Positions 50,493 to 58,966 of a stretch of DNA of 64,000 nt are shown here, piece by piece. The position numbers and the translations under genes are program-made. How positions within the stretch are numbered: the first letter of the stretch is position 1; each line of letters starts with the position of its first letter. Origin of the DNA: FEN-1219 sp039933105 (GTDB lineage Bacteria > Pseudomonadota > Gammaproteobacteria > Steroidobacterales > Rariloculaceae); the NCBI GenBank assembly GCA_039933105.1, contig JBDTOT010000006.1:65272-129271 (forward strand). Reading direction: 5' to 3'. The notes beneath the pieces were generated by a model. That model saw nothing but the letters and a program-made list of their open reading frames with translations, searched no databases and was not told the origin of the DNA.

Positions 50493-52313
50493 ATGCGAAT
50501 CGACTCGAAGCGCGCCTCAGTGGCTGCGCTTGCTGCGATGTTCTGCTCGGCGAGCGCGCTCGCGCAACACTCGCCCGCTGCGCCGCCGAAGTTCACGGCG
50601 AAGCAACTCACGACTCCTTCCACGGACGGCTGGATCACGAACGGCGGCAACCTCTACAACCAGCGCTATTCGCCGCTTGCGCTCATCGACAAAGACAACG
50701 TGGCCAAGCTCAAGCCGAGCTGGCGCACGCACTTGAACGGCTCCGCCACCGAGAGCAAGTACTCGGGCCAGGGTCAGCCCATCGTTTACGACGGCGTGAT
50801 CTACATTTCCACGGGCGCGGACGACGTGTTCGCACTCGACGTCGACACCGGCAAGATTCTGTGGACCTACGAGGCGCATCTCGACGACAAAATCAGCGTG
50901 GTCTGCTGCGGCTGGGAGAGCCGCGGTGTCGCGGTCGGCGAGGGCAAGATCTTCGCGGGGCAGCTCGACGGCAAGCTCGTCGCACTCGATTACAAAACCG
51001 GCAAAGTGCTGTGGACCACGCAAGCCGAGACGAATGCGGACGGCTTCAGCATCACCACCGCGCCGCTGTATTACAACGGCCTGCTGATCACTGGCTTCGC
51101 GGGTGGCGACAAGGCCGCGCGTGGCCGAGTGAAAGCGTTCGACGCGAAGACCGGCAAGCTCGTGTGGACGTTCTACACGGTGCCCGCGCCCGGCGAATTC
51201 GGCCACGACACTTGGCCCGCGAACAACGACACATGGAAGCACGGCGGTGCCGCCGTGTGGCAGACACCGGCCGTCGATCCCGAGCTCGGCCTCGTGTATT
51301 TCTCCACCGGCAATCCCGGCCCCGATCTGAACGGCTCCGTGCGGCCCGGCGACAACCTCTTCACTGTGTCGATGGTTGCCATCGAAGCGAAAACCGGCAA
51401 GTACCGCTGGCACTTCCAGCAAGTGCATCACGACCTGTGGGATTACGACTCGCCGAATCCCGTGGTGCTATTCGACGCCACGGTGAACGGCGCGAAGCGC
51501 AAGGGCATCGTCGAGATCGGCAAGACGGGCTACGTGTACATTCTCGATCGCGTCACGGGGAAGCCGCTCGTCGGCATCGAAGAACAGCCCGTGATGCAGG
51601 AGCCGCGGCAGAAGACTTCGGCCACGCAACCGATTCCCGTCGGCGACGACGTGATCCCGCACGAGATCGACATCGAGCCCGAGGGCTTCAAGCTCATCAA
51701 CAACGGCCGAATCTTCACGCCGTTCTGGGACCAGCCCGTGGTCGTGAAGCCGCTCGCCACCGGTGGCGCGAACTGGCCCCCGAGCTCGCTCGATCCCGAG
51801 ACGAGCCTGTTCTACGTGTGCACGGGCGACGGCGCCGCCGCGTATTCCACGAAAGAGGGCGGCACCGAATGGGTGATCCCAAAACCAGGCGGCCGCTACT
51901 TCGGCGGCGACTACACGCGCTCGCGCGTGCCGCGGCGCGGCGTGCTCGCGGCCGTGGACGTGCGCACGAATCGCCTCGCATGGCGGCAGCAGTGGGGCGA
52001 ACTCTGCTACGCGGGTTCCACCGTGACGCGCGGCGGCTTGCTCTTCATCGGCCGCAACGACGGCCGCTTGCAGGCGCTCGATAAATCGAACGGCGCGCTG
52101 CTCTGGGAGTACGAGACAGATGCCGGGATCCACGCGGCAGTGAGCACGTTCGAGCGCAAGGGCCAGCAGTACGTGGTGGCGCTCTCCGCCGGCGGCTTCT
52201 TCCCCGGCACGAAGCGCGGCGACAGCGTGTACATGTTCGCGCTCGATGGCGGCGGCGTGTCGGACGGCGCGAAGGCGGAGCCCTCGGGCGGCGGCGTGGA
52301 GCTCACGCACTAG
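50493..52313 (+). CDS. Exported PQQ-dependent alcohol dehydrogenase (type I-like)
   Basis: A 606-aa protein with a Sec signal (SALAQHS). Eight-bladed quinoprotein propeller: NGGNLYNQRYSPL, the vicinal disulfide in SVVCCGWESRG (~137), GQLDGKLVALDYKTGKVLW, PGEFGHDTWPANNDTW, VHHDLWDYDSPNPVVL and WPPSSLDPETSLFYV. The C-terminal heme domain of type II enzymes is missing, so it needs a separate cytochrome, perhaps the DUF1592 protein. It oxidises alcohols in the periplasm. GGGGGG lies 6 nt before the ATG. Confidence 0.93.
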   Translation: MRIDSKRASVAALAAMFCSASALAQHSPAAPPKFTAKQLTTPSTDGWITNGGNLYNQRYSPLALIDKDNVAKLKPSWRTHLNGSATESKYSGQGQPIVYDGVIYISTGADDVFALDVDTGKILWTYEAHLDDKISVVCCGWESRGVAVGEGKIFAGQLDGKLVALDYKTGKVLWTTQAETNADGFSITTAPLYYNGLLITGFAGGDKAARGRVKAFDAKTGKLVWTFYTVPAPGEFGHDTWPANNDTWKHGGAAVWQTPAVDPELGLVYFSTGNPGPDLNGSVRPGDNLFTVSMVAIEAKTGKYRWHFQQVHHDLWDYDSPNPVVLFDATVNGAKRKGIVEIGKTGYVYILDRVTGKPLVGIEEQPVMQEPRQKTSATQPIPVGDDVIPHEIDIEPEGFKLINNGRIFTPFWDQPVVVKPLATGGANWPPSSLDPETSLFYVCTGDGAAAYSTKEGGTEWVIPKPGGRYFGGDYTRSRVPRRGVLAAVDVRTNRLAWRQQWGELCYAGSTVTRGGLLFIGRNDGRLQALDKSNGALLWEYETDAGIHAAVSTFERKGQQYVVALSAGGFFPGTKRGDSVYMFALDGGGVSDGAKAEPSGGGVELTH

Positions 52314-52319
52314 CGGAGC

Positions 52320-52353
52320 AAAAAAAACGCCGGGGCCATCTCTGGCCCCGGCG
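52320..52353 (-). terminator. Strong intrinsic terminator, shared by convergent genes
   Basis: Perfect 11-bp stem CGCCGGGGCCA/TGGCCCCGGCG (52328-52338 and 52343-52353) with a TCTC loop. On the reverse strand it is followed by eight T residues (52327-52320), so it terminates the 52369-54363 gene. On the forward strand the same stem follows the PQQ dehydrogenase stop but lacks a T-tract. Confidence 0.93.
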
Positions 52354-52368
52354 TGTACAACACCGCTC

Positions 52369-54363
52369 TCAGTTGTTCAGCGCGCCGGCCGTGATCCACG
52401 AGCGAATCGTGGCGATCGTCGTGGTATCCAGGAACGGTCCACCGAACGGCATTTGTGCGCCGGTGATTCCCGCAGTGCCCTCGACCTTGTGGATCAGGTA
52501 GCTGTTGTCGGGATCGCTCGGCTTTACGCGCATCAGCGTTGATTGCTCGATGCTCGCCACGTTCACGATGGCCGCGAAGCTGCCGCCAGCGCGAAGATCC
52601 ATCGATCCCGGCAATGCACCGCCGGCTGGGTTGCTGCCGTTGTGGCAACCCGAGCACTTCGGCGTGAACACGTTCGTCTGCACCTCCGTCAACGTCGACG
52701 CTGCAGGCGCGGCGACGTTCGCGACAGTCACCGTCAGGACCGCCGTGCTACCGACGTTGCCGTTGGCGTCCGTCGCGATCGCACGCAGCTTGGCGCTGCC
52801 GTTCGCCACCGTGGTGGTATCCCACTGCACGGTGAACGGACTCGCGGTGGCTTCGCCGATCTTCGTGGTGCCGTTCAGGAAGAACTGCACTTTGTTGACC
52901 ACGACCAGGTTCGTCTGGTTCGCCGTTAGCGTCACCGTGCCGCTCAGGCTGCCCGCCGGCACGATGAGCGTGAGCGTGGGCGGAGGGCCGAGCGTCGGTG
53001 CGGTGGCGCCGAGATCGATGCGGCCGTAGCGGCCGTTGACCTCGTCGTTCGTGCCTGCGGCGAAGAACAGCGTGGCGTGCGGCTGGTTCGCGGCGTCGTT
53101 GCCGAACGTCAGGCCCCAGAGGCCCGGCACGGCGAATGCGGTGCCCGTGCTGCCGCTGAGCTCGCCAATGTAGCGGCCGCTGTCGATGTCGTAGCCGTGG
53201 ATCTTGCCGTCACCGAAGTTGCCGACGATCAAGGCTCCGCTCAGCGTGCCATAGTCGGACGGTGCAAGCGTCAAGCCCCACGGCGCGTTCAGCTTGCCGC
53301 TTTCACCAGCGAGGCGCTTCACGAACACGCCGTTCGTGTCGAAAACGTTCACCACGCCCAAACCCGCGCCGGCCGCTTCGTCGGCGGGATTGGACGTGTC
53401 GTGCTTCGCGTATGCCACGTAGATGCGCGTGGTGCCGCCTTTCGTGATGGCCTGGATGCCGAATGGGCCGTAGCCCGCGGGCAGGGATGTATCGGCGAAT
53501 GCGAAGCCAGTCGTTTGCTTCGCGTACGTGGCGTTGAACACGTCGACCTTGCCGTTCTTGAAGTCAGCGGCGTACAGAAAATTGCCGGCGCCGTTGTTCG
53601 CTGCGGCGAGGCCCTTGTAGACCGCGCCGTCGGTCGCCGTGTACACGATGATGGCATTCGCCACGTCCACCGCGCCGGACCAACCCGCGATACTGCCGCC
53701 TTCACCGTCGAAGATGAAGTTGGCCGCCGCGGTCGTCGTGCCGTTGGTGATGACGAAGTCCGTGGTGGTGTTCGCCACGATGCCGGTGGGATCGAACGGG
53801 ACCGCGGCGGTGGCCGCGAAGTGTGCGACGACCGGGGTGATGACGCCGTTGCCGTTGTAGAGCGTCGACGTCTCGCTGTGGTTGTTCGCCACCCACATCG
53901 GCGACGTGGCTCCGAGCGCCAGGCCCCACGGGTTCGTGAGCTGCGGGTCGGTGACGAGTGCGGTGCCGCCCACCTGGTCCTCAACCAAGCTCGTGGCCGT
54001 GTACGCGCTGGCCGCGTTGACCGTGAGCGTTGCGGTTTGAGTTGCGCTGCCGGTGTAGCTTCCACCGGTGCACGTCAGCGTGTACGCGACGGCGCCCGCG
54101 GCCGTCGGCGTGACATCGAGCGTGCCGCTAGCCGCTTGTGCGCCGGTCCAGCCGCCGCTCGCTGTGCATGTTGTGTTTGAAGTCCACGTGAGCGTGGCGC
54201 TTTGCCCGGCCGTGATGGTCGCCGGAGCTACGGAGATCGTTGCGGTTGCCGCGGGATTGCTGGAACCGCCGCCGCCACCGCCGCACGCGGCCAACACGGC
54301 GGCGAGCGCGGACGATGCGATGAGCCTGGAAGACTTCGACGCGATTGTATGTGGTGTCGTCAT
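52369..54363 (-). CDS. TIGR03118-type lipoprotein with Ig-like domains and CxxCH
   Basis: A 664-aa protein. Lipoprotein signal (AAVLAAC, then Gly-Ser). Ig-like domain 1 (~35-115), then a TIGR03118 propeller with NPWGLALG, SPMWVANNHSETSTLYNG and APWGLTLAPSDYG (~120-460), Ig-like domain 2 (VQFFLNGTTKIGEATASPFT, ~480-560) and a heme-binding CSGCHNG (~567) in a cytochrome-like tail (TLMRVKPSDPDNSYLIHKVEG). The full order is not one I know. It may be a surface electron-transfer or adhesion lipoprotein. It is followed by a strong terminator. Confidence 0.85.
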   Translation of the reverse strand: MTTPHTIASKSSRLIASSALAAVLAACGGGGGGSSNPAATATISVAPATITAGQSATLTWTSNTTCTASGGWTGAQAASGTLDVTPTAAGAVAYTLTCTGGSYTGSATQTATLTVNAASAYTATSLVEDQVGGTALVTDPQLTNPWGLALGATSPMWVANNHSETSTLYNGNGVITPVVAHFAATAAVPFDPTGIVANTTTDFVITNGTTTAAANFIFDGEGGSIAGWSGAVDVANAIIVYTATDGAVYKGLAAANNGAGNFLYAADFKNGKVDVFNATYAKQTTGFAFADTSLPAGYGPFGIQAITKGGTTRIYVAYAKHDTSNPADEAAGAGLGVVNVFDTNGVFVKRLAGESGKLNAPWGLTLAPSDYGTLSGALIVGNFGDGKIHGYDIDSGRYIGELSGSTGTAFAVPGLWGLTFGNDAANQPHATLFFAAGTNDEVNGRYGRIDLGATAPTLGPPPTLTLIVPAGSLSGTVTLTANQTNLVVVNKVQFFLNGTTKIGEATASPFTVQWDTTTVANGSAKLRAIATDANGNVGSTAVLTVTVANVAAPAASTLTEVQTNVFTPKCSGCHNGSNPAGGALPGSMDLRAGGSFAAIVNVASIEQSTLMRVKPSDPDNSYLIHKVEGTAGITGAQMPFGGPFLDTTTIATIRSWITAGALNN

Positions 54364-54497
54364 GACCTGAACCCTTCCTGTGAGTGGATACGCGCGAATG
54401 CGTTGTGAGGCTGAGTGCCTCGCATCGCGCGCAGGGTTCATTCGGAATGCGTGCGCAGAAATTTCTGCGCGGAAAGTTACAAATGCAGCAACGCCGT

Positions 54498-55559
54498 CTA
54501 CTGCACGCGCTTGAACACCCAGGCCCCGGAGATCTGAACTTCCTTCACCTCGGGAGCCGGGCCGTTACCCGCGCGCGTGAACACGTAGGGCTGGCCCCAC
54601 TGGCACGTCGGGCACACGAATGCGTTCTCGGATTGCGCGTAGATCGGCGACTTCTTGCTGCCGTTGCGTTGCACCACGAGCCCGCTGTCCTCGAGCGTGA
54701 CTTGCAGCGTCGTCATGCTGTCGAGCCAGTAACCTTTGTAAGTACCGACGTAGGTGGAGAGAATCTGTCGCGACACGTCCACTTTGGCCTTGGCGTGGTC
54801 GTCGAGCTTGTCGCCAACCCAATTCCTCGTAACGCCCTCGGTCGCTTCCGCGCACACGTACTCGAGCATCTCGTCGTCCGCCGCGTATTGCAGCGACACG
54901 ATTACGTGCAGCGGAGAAGTGAATGTGCCGGGATCGTCGTAGGTGATGTCGATCTGCAGGTGCCCGAAGTCGGATCGCGTGTAACGCTCCGTGACGCGCA
55001 GCTTGTCCGTGTGCTGAAGCCCTTCGGGGTGTAGCCACGTCTTCTCGTTGTAGCCGTTGCTCTCGACGACGAGCGTGTCCTTGTCCCAATGGCCCACGGA
55101 GTAGCCCATCCACGTGGGCAGCGGATCGGCTTCGAGCTTGCGCCCGTCCGTGAAGATGGATCGATAGGTGAGATCGCCGTTCAAGATGGCGAGCACGCTC
55201 GCGTTCTGCACGATTCGGCGCATGCCGCCGGCGCCGCCTCCGCCCGTGACGGAGCCGGGGCCCGTCGGCAGACACTGCATGTGCGGGCCATCCTTGTAAT
55301 AAGTTTTCTCATGAGCGGCCATCGATTCGCGCGCCCACGCTTGCAGCTTCGACGTGTCCCGCAGGTCGCCCTTCGTGCCTGCTCCGCGCCATAGGCCGGA
55401 CAGGTCGGGGTGGCCGTCAGCCGCGTGTGGCGCGGGCGCGGTGAGATTAGGTTTGCCGTCGGCAGTGCGCGGGATGCCCGGCGTCGGCAGGTCGAGCCAT
55501 TGCGCTGCCACGGGCGTTGCGATTGCCACGAACACCAATGCGGCAAATGAACGTTGCAT
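54498..55559 (-). CDS. WxxDTL-family exported protein with extra C-terminal domain
   Basis: A 353-aa protein with a Sec signal (PVAAQW). Marks: DGHPDLSGLW, MQCLPTGPGSV, IFTDGRKLEADPLP, GYSVGHWDKDTLVVESNGYN, RVTERYTR and LEYVCAEATEG. It adds ~100 residues containing GTYKGYWLD and FVCPTCQWGQ, with a CPTC pair, not seen in the other copies. GGGGGG lies 6 nt before ATG 55559. It is divergent from a DUF6152 gene across 76 bp. Confidence 0.88.
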   Translation of the reverse strand: MQRSFAALVFVAIATPVAAQWLDLPTPGIPRTADGKPNLTAPAPHAADGHPDLSGLWRGAGTKGDLRDTSKLQAWARESMAAHEKTYYKDGPHMQCLPTGPGSVTGGGGAGGMRRIVQNASVLAILNGDLTYRSIFTDGRKLEADPLPTWMGYSVGHWDKDTLVVESNGYNEKTWLHPEGLQHTDKLRVTERYTRSDFGHLQIDITYDDPGTFTSPLHVIVSLQYAADDEMLEYVCAEATEGVTRNWVGDKLDDHAKAKVDVSRQILSTYVGTYKGYWLDSMTTLQVTLEDSGLVVQRNGSKKSPIYAQSENAFVCPTCQWGQPYVFTRAGNGPAPEVKEVQISGAWVFKRVQ

Positions 55560-55578
55560 GCGGTTCCCCCCGAGAACG

Positions 55579-55607
55579 TTGACGTGATGGTAGCGCAACC
55601 CTACGCT
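55579..55607 (+). promoter_or_regulatory. Sigma70-type promoter of the 55636 DUF6152 gene
   Basis: TTGACG (55579-55584), a 17-nt spacer and TACGCT (55602-55607). Start of transcription is expected near 55614, leaving a short leader that carries GGGGGG (55623-55628). Confidence 0.55.
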
Positions 55608-55635
55608 GAGAGGCACTTTTGTGGGGGGCGCCATC

Positions 55636-56043
55636 GTGAAGAAAGCATTTTTGGGTTTGGTGGGCGCGGCTTGGGTGCTCGCGGCGGGTGCTGTCGTAGC
55701 ACATCACTCGTTCGCTGCTGAGTTCGACATCGCGAAGCCCGTCAAGCTCTCGGGCGCGGTCACAAGGATGGAGTGGACGAATCCACACGCGTGGATTTTC
55801 GTGGACGCCAAGAACGACAAGGGCGAGGTCGAGAACTGGGCGGTGGAACTCGTCGGCATCAATGATCTGGTGCGCCGGGGCTGGGGCCGCGACCGCGTGC
55901 ATGCCGGCGATGTGGTCAACGTCGACGGCTACGCCGCGAAGAACGGCAAGACCATCGCCAACGCAGTCTCGGTGAAACTGGACAAGACAGGCGAACTGCT
56001 GTGGGCCAGCGTCGCACGCGAAAGCCAGAAAGACGACAAGTAG
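55636..56043 (+). CDS. DUF6152 exported protein (copy 5)
   Basis: A 135-aa protein starting at GTG 55636 (GGGGGG 7 nt upstream). The signal peptide ends GAVVA and the predicted mature protein starts HHSFAAEFD. Marks: KLSGAVTRMEWTNPHAW, INDLVRRGWG, and VKLDKTGELLWASVARES. The nearest in sequence to the family consensus here. Divergent from the WxxDTL gene at 55559, so they may share regulation. Confidence 0.9.
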   Translation: MKKAFLGLVGAAWVLAAGAVVAHHSFAAEFDIAKPVKLSGAVTRMEWTNPHAWIFVDAKNDKGEVENWAVELVGINDLVRRGWGRDRVHAGDVVNVDGYAAKNGKTIANAVSVKLDKTGELLWASVARESQKDDK

Positions 56044-56157
56044 CCTCAGCCCGCAGGCCCGAGCAGCCGCACGTCCACCCTGTTCCGCGCGGCGCGGACG
56101 CTACTCGCTTCGTGGTATCGTCCGGCCGCGGCCCGGCTCAGAACAAGGAACAACTCC

Positions 56158-56910
56158 ATGCGTATTCGTAGCACCGTGCGATCGCTGTTTTCGCTTCTCG
56201 TATTCGGTGCGCTGGTTCAAGTTGCGCACGCGCAAGACGAGCAGGCCGCCCGCATGCTCACCGCGCTCGCGGCGCCCGAGCGTTCCGCGGAAGCCAAAGC
56301 ACGCGACGCGGGCCGCAAGCCGATCGAGACCGTGCAGTTTTTCGGCATCAAGAGCGGGGACACCGTCGTCGACATGATCGCCGTGGGCGGCTGGTTCACG
56401 GAGGTGCTCTCAGCCGCGGTGGGCCCGAAAGGCCACGTGTACTCGCAGAATCCGCCGTTCGTGCCGGACAGCGACGCCGAGAAAGCGCTGATCAAGCGGC
56501 TCGGCAATGCCGAGGCGTTGCGTTCACCCATCGAGCAGTCGGGCGTAGTCGGGAAGGCGGACGCCGTGGTTACCGCCATGAACCTGCACGATATCTATAA
56601 CGGCTTCCAGAACCAGCCGGCCGGCGAACCCGCGGCGGTGGAGTTCCTGAAGGCGATCTACGCGGCGCTGAAGCCGGGCGGCACGCTCGGCCTGATCGAT
56701 CATGTGGGTGTCGCGGGCCAGGACAACGCAAAACTGCACCGCATGCTGCCGCAGCAGGCGCGTGATGCGATCACGAAGGCCGGCTTCACGATCGAAGCCG
56801 AATCGAAGCTACTCACGAACCCGATGGACGATCACACGAAGATGGTGTTCGATCCGGCCGTGCGCGGGCACACCGATCAGTTCATGTTCCGCGCGCGCAA
56901 GCCGCGCTGA
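56158..56910 (+). CDS. Exported methyltransferase-like protein (COG4798 type)
   Basis: A 250-aa protein with a Sec signal (VAHAQDE) and a Rossmann-like class I SAM-methyltransferase fold: motif I is VVDMIAVGGWFTEVLSAAVG, then GHVYSQNPP, VVTAMNLHDIYNG, LKPGGTLGLIDH and TKAGFTIEAE. The Gly motif is looser than usual (IAVGGW). It is annotated in relatives as a predicted methyltransferase. Secretion is puzzling because SAM is cytoplasmic, so activity may be lost or altered. AGGAAC precedes the ATG. rnfC follows 28 nt later. Confidence 0.85.
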   Translation: MRIRSTVRSLFSLLVFGALVQVAHAQDEQAARMLTALAAPERSAEAKARDAGRKPIETVQFFGIKSGDTVVDMIAVGGWFTEVLSAAVGPKGHVYSQNPPFVPDSDAEKALIKRLGNAEALRSPIEQSGVVGKADAVVTAMNLHDIYNGFQNQPAGEPAAVEFLKAIYAALKPGGTLGLIDHVGVAGQDNAKLHRMLPQQARDAITKAGFTIEAESKLLTNPMDDHTKMVFDPAVRGHTDQFMFRARKPR

Positions 56911-56938
56911 GGCCGGCAGTCGACGACGAAAGGCGTGA

Positions 56939-58474
56939 ATGACCGAGCCCGTCCGCGCGAATCGCATCGATCACCCTGTGCGCCATGCGCGCGGCGTGGT
57001 GTTGCCGCCGAACAAGACCGCTAGCACGCAACACCCGCTCGAGGCGGCGCCGCTGCCGCGCGAGCTCATCATCACGCTCGAAGGCGGTCTTTCCGCGCGC
57101 GATCTGCGGCCCGCCGCCGAGACCGGGCAGCGCGTGCTTAGAGGCCAGCCGCTGGTACAGGGCGGCAGCTCGCTTTCCACATGGACGCACGCCAGCACGT
57201 CCGGCGTGGTGCGGTCGATCGAGACGCGAGCCATCGCTCACCCGCGCAGGCGCCACGCGCTGTGCGCGATGATCGAACCCGACGGCCTCGACGAACCGGC
57301 GCCGGACCTGCACCCGCCCGACGTCGCGCAGTGGGACACGCCGGACAAACTCGCGCTCGCTTTGAGCCGCGCGGGCTTGAGTGGCCTCGGCGGCGCCGTG
57401 TTCCCCACGGGCCTCAAGCTCTCTGCCACCGCACGCCACAAGACCCGTCTCGTCATCATCAACGGCATGGAGTGCGAGCCGTACATCAGCTGCGACGACA
57501 TGCTGATGCGCACGAGCCCCAAAGACGTGATCGCCGGCGCGCTCGCGCTCGTGGCGCTCACGGGCGCCGAACAGGGCGTGATCGGCATCGAAGAAGACAA
57601 GCCGCAGGCGCACAAAGCGCTGCACGATGCGCTGCCGAAGCTCGACACGCAGCAGAAGCTTTCCATCGTCACGCTGCCGGTGCGCTACCCCGCGGGGGGC
57701 GAACGGCAGCTGATCGAGGCGCTCACGGGGGAGGAGGTGCCGAGCCTCGCGAAGCCCACGGACTTAGGTCTGCTCGTGCAGAACGTGGGCACGGCCACGG
57801 CGCTCTACCGGTACCTGGCCACCGGCCACCCGATGACGAGCCGCGTGACCACGGTGACCGGCGCCGTCAAAACGCCGCGCAACTTCGAGGTGCGCCTCGG
57901 CACCCCCATCGCCGACCTGGTGGCGGCGTGCGGAGGCTATACAGGGAGCGTCGCCCGGTTGATCATGGGCGGCAGCATGATGGGCATTGCGCTCGCGAGC
58001 GACGAGATGCCCGTGGGCCGCGCGACGAACTGCATCGTGGCGGCTACCCGAGAAGAGTTACGCCAGAACGACGAGGCCTTGCCTTGCATACGCTGCGGAA
58101 ACTGTTCGGATGTGTGCCCTGCGCGCCTGATGCCGCAGGAGCTCTTCCTTGCCGCGACGCATGGCGAACTCGGCACGCTCGAAGGCATGGGTCTCTTCGA
58201 CTGCATCGAGTGCGGCTGTTGCGACGTGGTGTGCCCGAGCCACATCTCGCTCACCGAAAGTTTCCGGGTGGACAAGCGTAACGTCGTGCAAGCGCTCGAC
58301 CTTCCGGCGCGTGCGCGCCGGCTCGACACGCGCGAGCAGCTGCGGCGCGAACGCGTCGCGCGCTGGGAGCGCGAGCACGGTGAAGCGGGCGTCGAACCGC
58401 TGCCGTTCAAATCACGACTCGAAGCGGTAGCAGACCTCATCGCGCGTGCGCGGGAGGCTACGAAGACGTCTTAG
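56939..58474 (+). CDS. rnfC: RnfC/RsxC-family electron-transport protein
   Basis: A 511-aa protein. N-terminal barrel-sandwich/RnfC domain with HPVRHARGVVLPPNK, a flavin/NAD-binding middle (GLSGLGGAVFPTGLKL, MECEPYISCDDMLM), a SLBB-like stretch, and two 4Fe-4S motifs CIRCGNCSDVCP (~382) and CIECGCCDVVCP (~421). In Rnf complexes it takes electrons from NADH to a membrane quinone or ferredoxin. rnfA, B, D, G and E are not here. The long C-terminal extension of E. coli RsxC is absent. A CBS protein follows after 17 nt. Confidence 0.93.
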   Translation: MTEPVRANRIDHPVRHARGVVLPPNKTASTQHPLEAAPLPRELIITLEGGLSARDLRPAAETGQRVLRGQPLVQGGSSLSTWTHASTSGVVRSIETRAIAHPRRRHALCAMIEPDGLDEPAPDLHPPDVAQWDTPDKLALALSRAGLSGLGGAVFPTGLKLSATARHKTRLVIINGMECEPYISCDDMLMRTSPKDVIAGALALVALTGAEQGVIGIEEDKPQAHKALHDALPKLDTQQKLSIVTLPVRYPAGGERQLIEALTGEEVPSLAKPTDLGLLVQNVGTATALYRYLATGHPMTSRVTTVTGAVKTPRNFEVRLGTPIADLVAACGGYTGSVARLIMGGSMMGIALASDEMPVGRATNCIVAATREELRQNDEALPCIRCGNCSDVCPARLMPQELFLAATHGELGTLEGMGLFDCIECGCCDVVCPSHISLTESFRVDKRNVVQALDLPARARRLDTREQLRRERVARWEREHGEAGVEPLPFKSRLEAVADLIARAREATKTS

Positions 58475-58491
58475 CAGAGGCCGGGGGGCGA

Positions 58492-58920
58492 ATGCATAAC
58501 ATCCGAGATATTCTGCGCGAGAAGGGGACGAAGGTTCAGTCCATCGATCCCGCCACGACCGTGTACGACGCCATCAGCCTGATGGCCGAGCACGGGATTG
58601 GCGCGCTGCTGGTGATGGAGAACGACAAGCCCATCGGCTTGTTCTCCGAGCGCGACTACACGCGCAAGCTCGCGCTGCAGGGGCTGCGCTCGAGGGACAC
58701 GGCTGTGCGCGCCATCATGAGCAGCCCGGTGCTCACGATTTCCCCCGACGCTTCGGTTCAACAGGCGCTCGAGACGATGACGGAGAAATACATCCGGCAT
58801 CTGCCGGTGGTGGACCGCTCCGGCGTCGTCGGCATGGTGTCGATCGGGGATCTGGTGAAGGCGGTGATTCAGGATCAGCAATCGTTGATCGAGCAGTTGG
58901 AAGGTTATCTCGTGCGGTGA
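58492..58920 (+). CDS. Two-CBS-domain protein
   Basis: A 142-aa cytoplasmic protein made of two CBS domains (~8-65 and ~75-135). Marks: VYDAISLMAEHGIGALLVME, IGLFSERDYTRK, IMSSPVLTISPDASVQQ and HLPVVDRSGVVGMVSIGDLV. CBS pairs bind adenine nucleotides and act as energy sensors. GGGGGG lies 3 nt before the ATG. Possibly cotranscribed with rnfC. Confidence 0.95.
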   Translation: MHNIRDILREKGTKVQSIDPATTVYDAISLMAEHGIGALLVMENDKPIGLFSERDYTRKLALQGLRSRDTAVRAIMSSPVLTISPDASVQQALETMTEKYIRHLPVVDRSGVVGMVSIGDLVKAVIQDQQSLIEQLEGYLVR

Positions 58921-58966
58921 GCGCAGGTTCTGTCGCGGATACGCCGCGGCACACGGGGGAGTGAAT

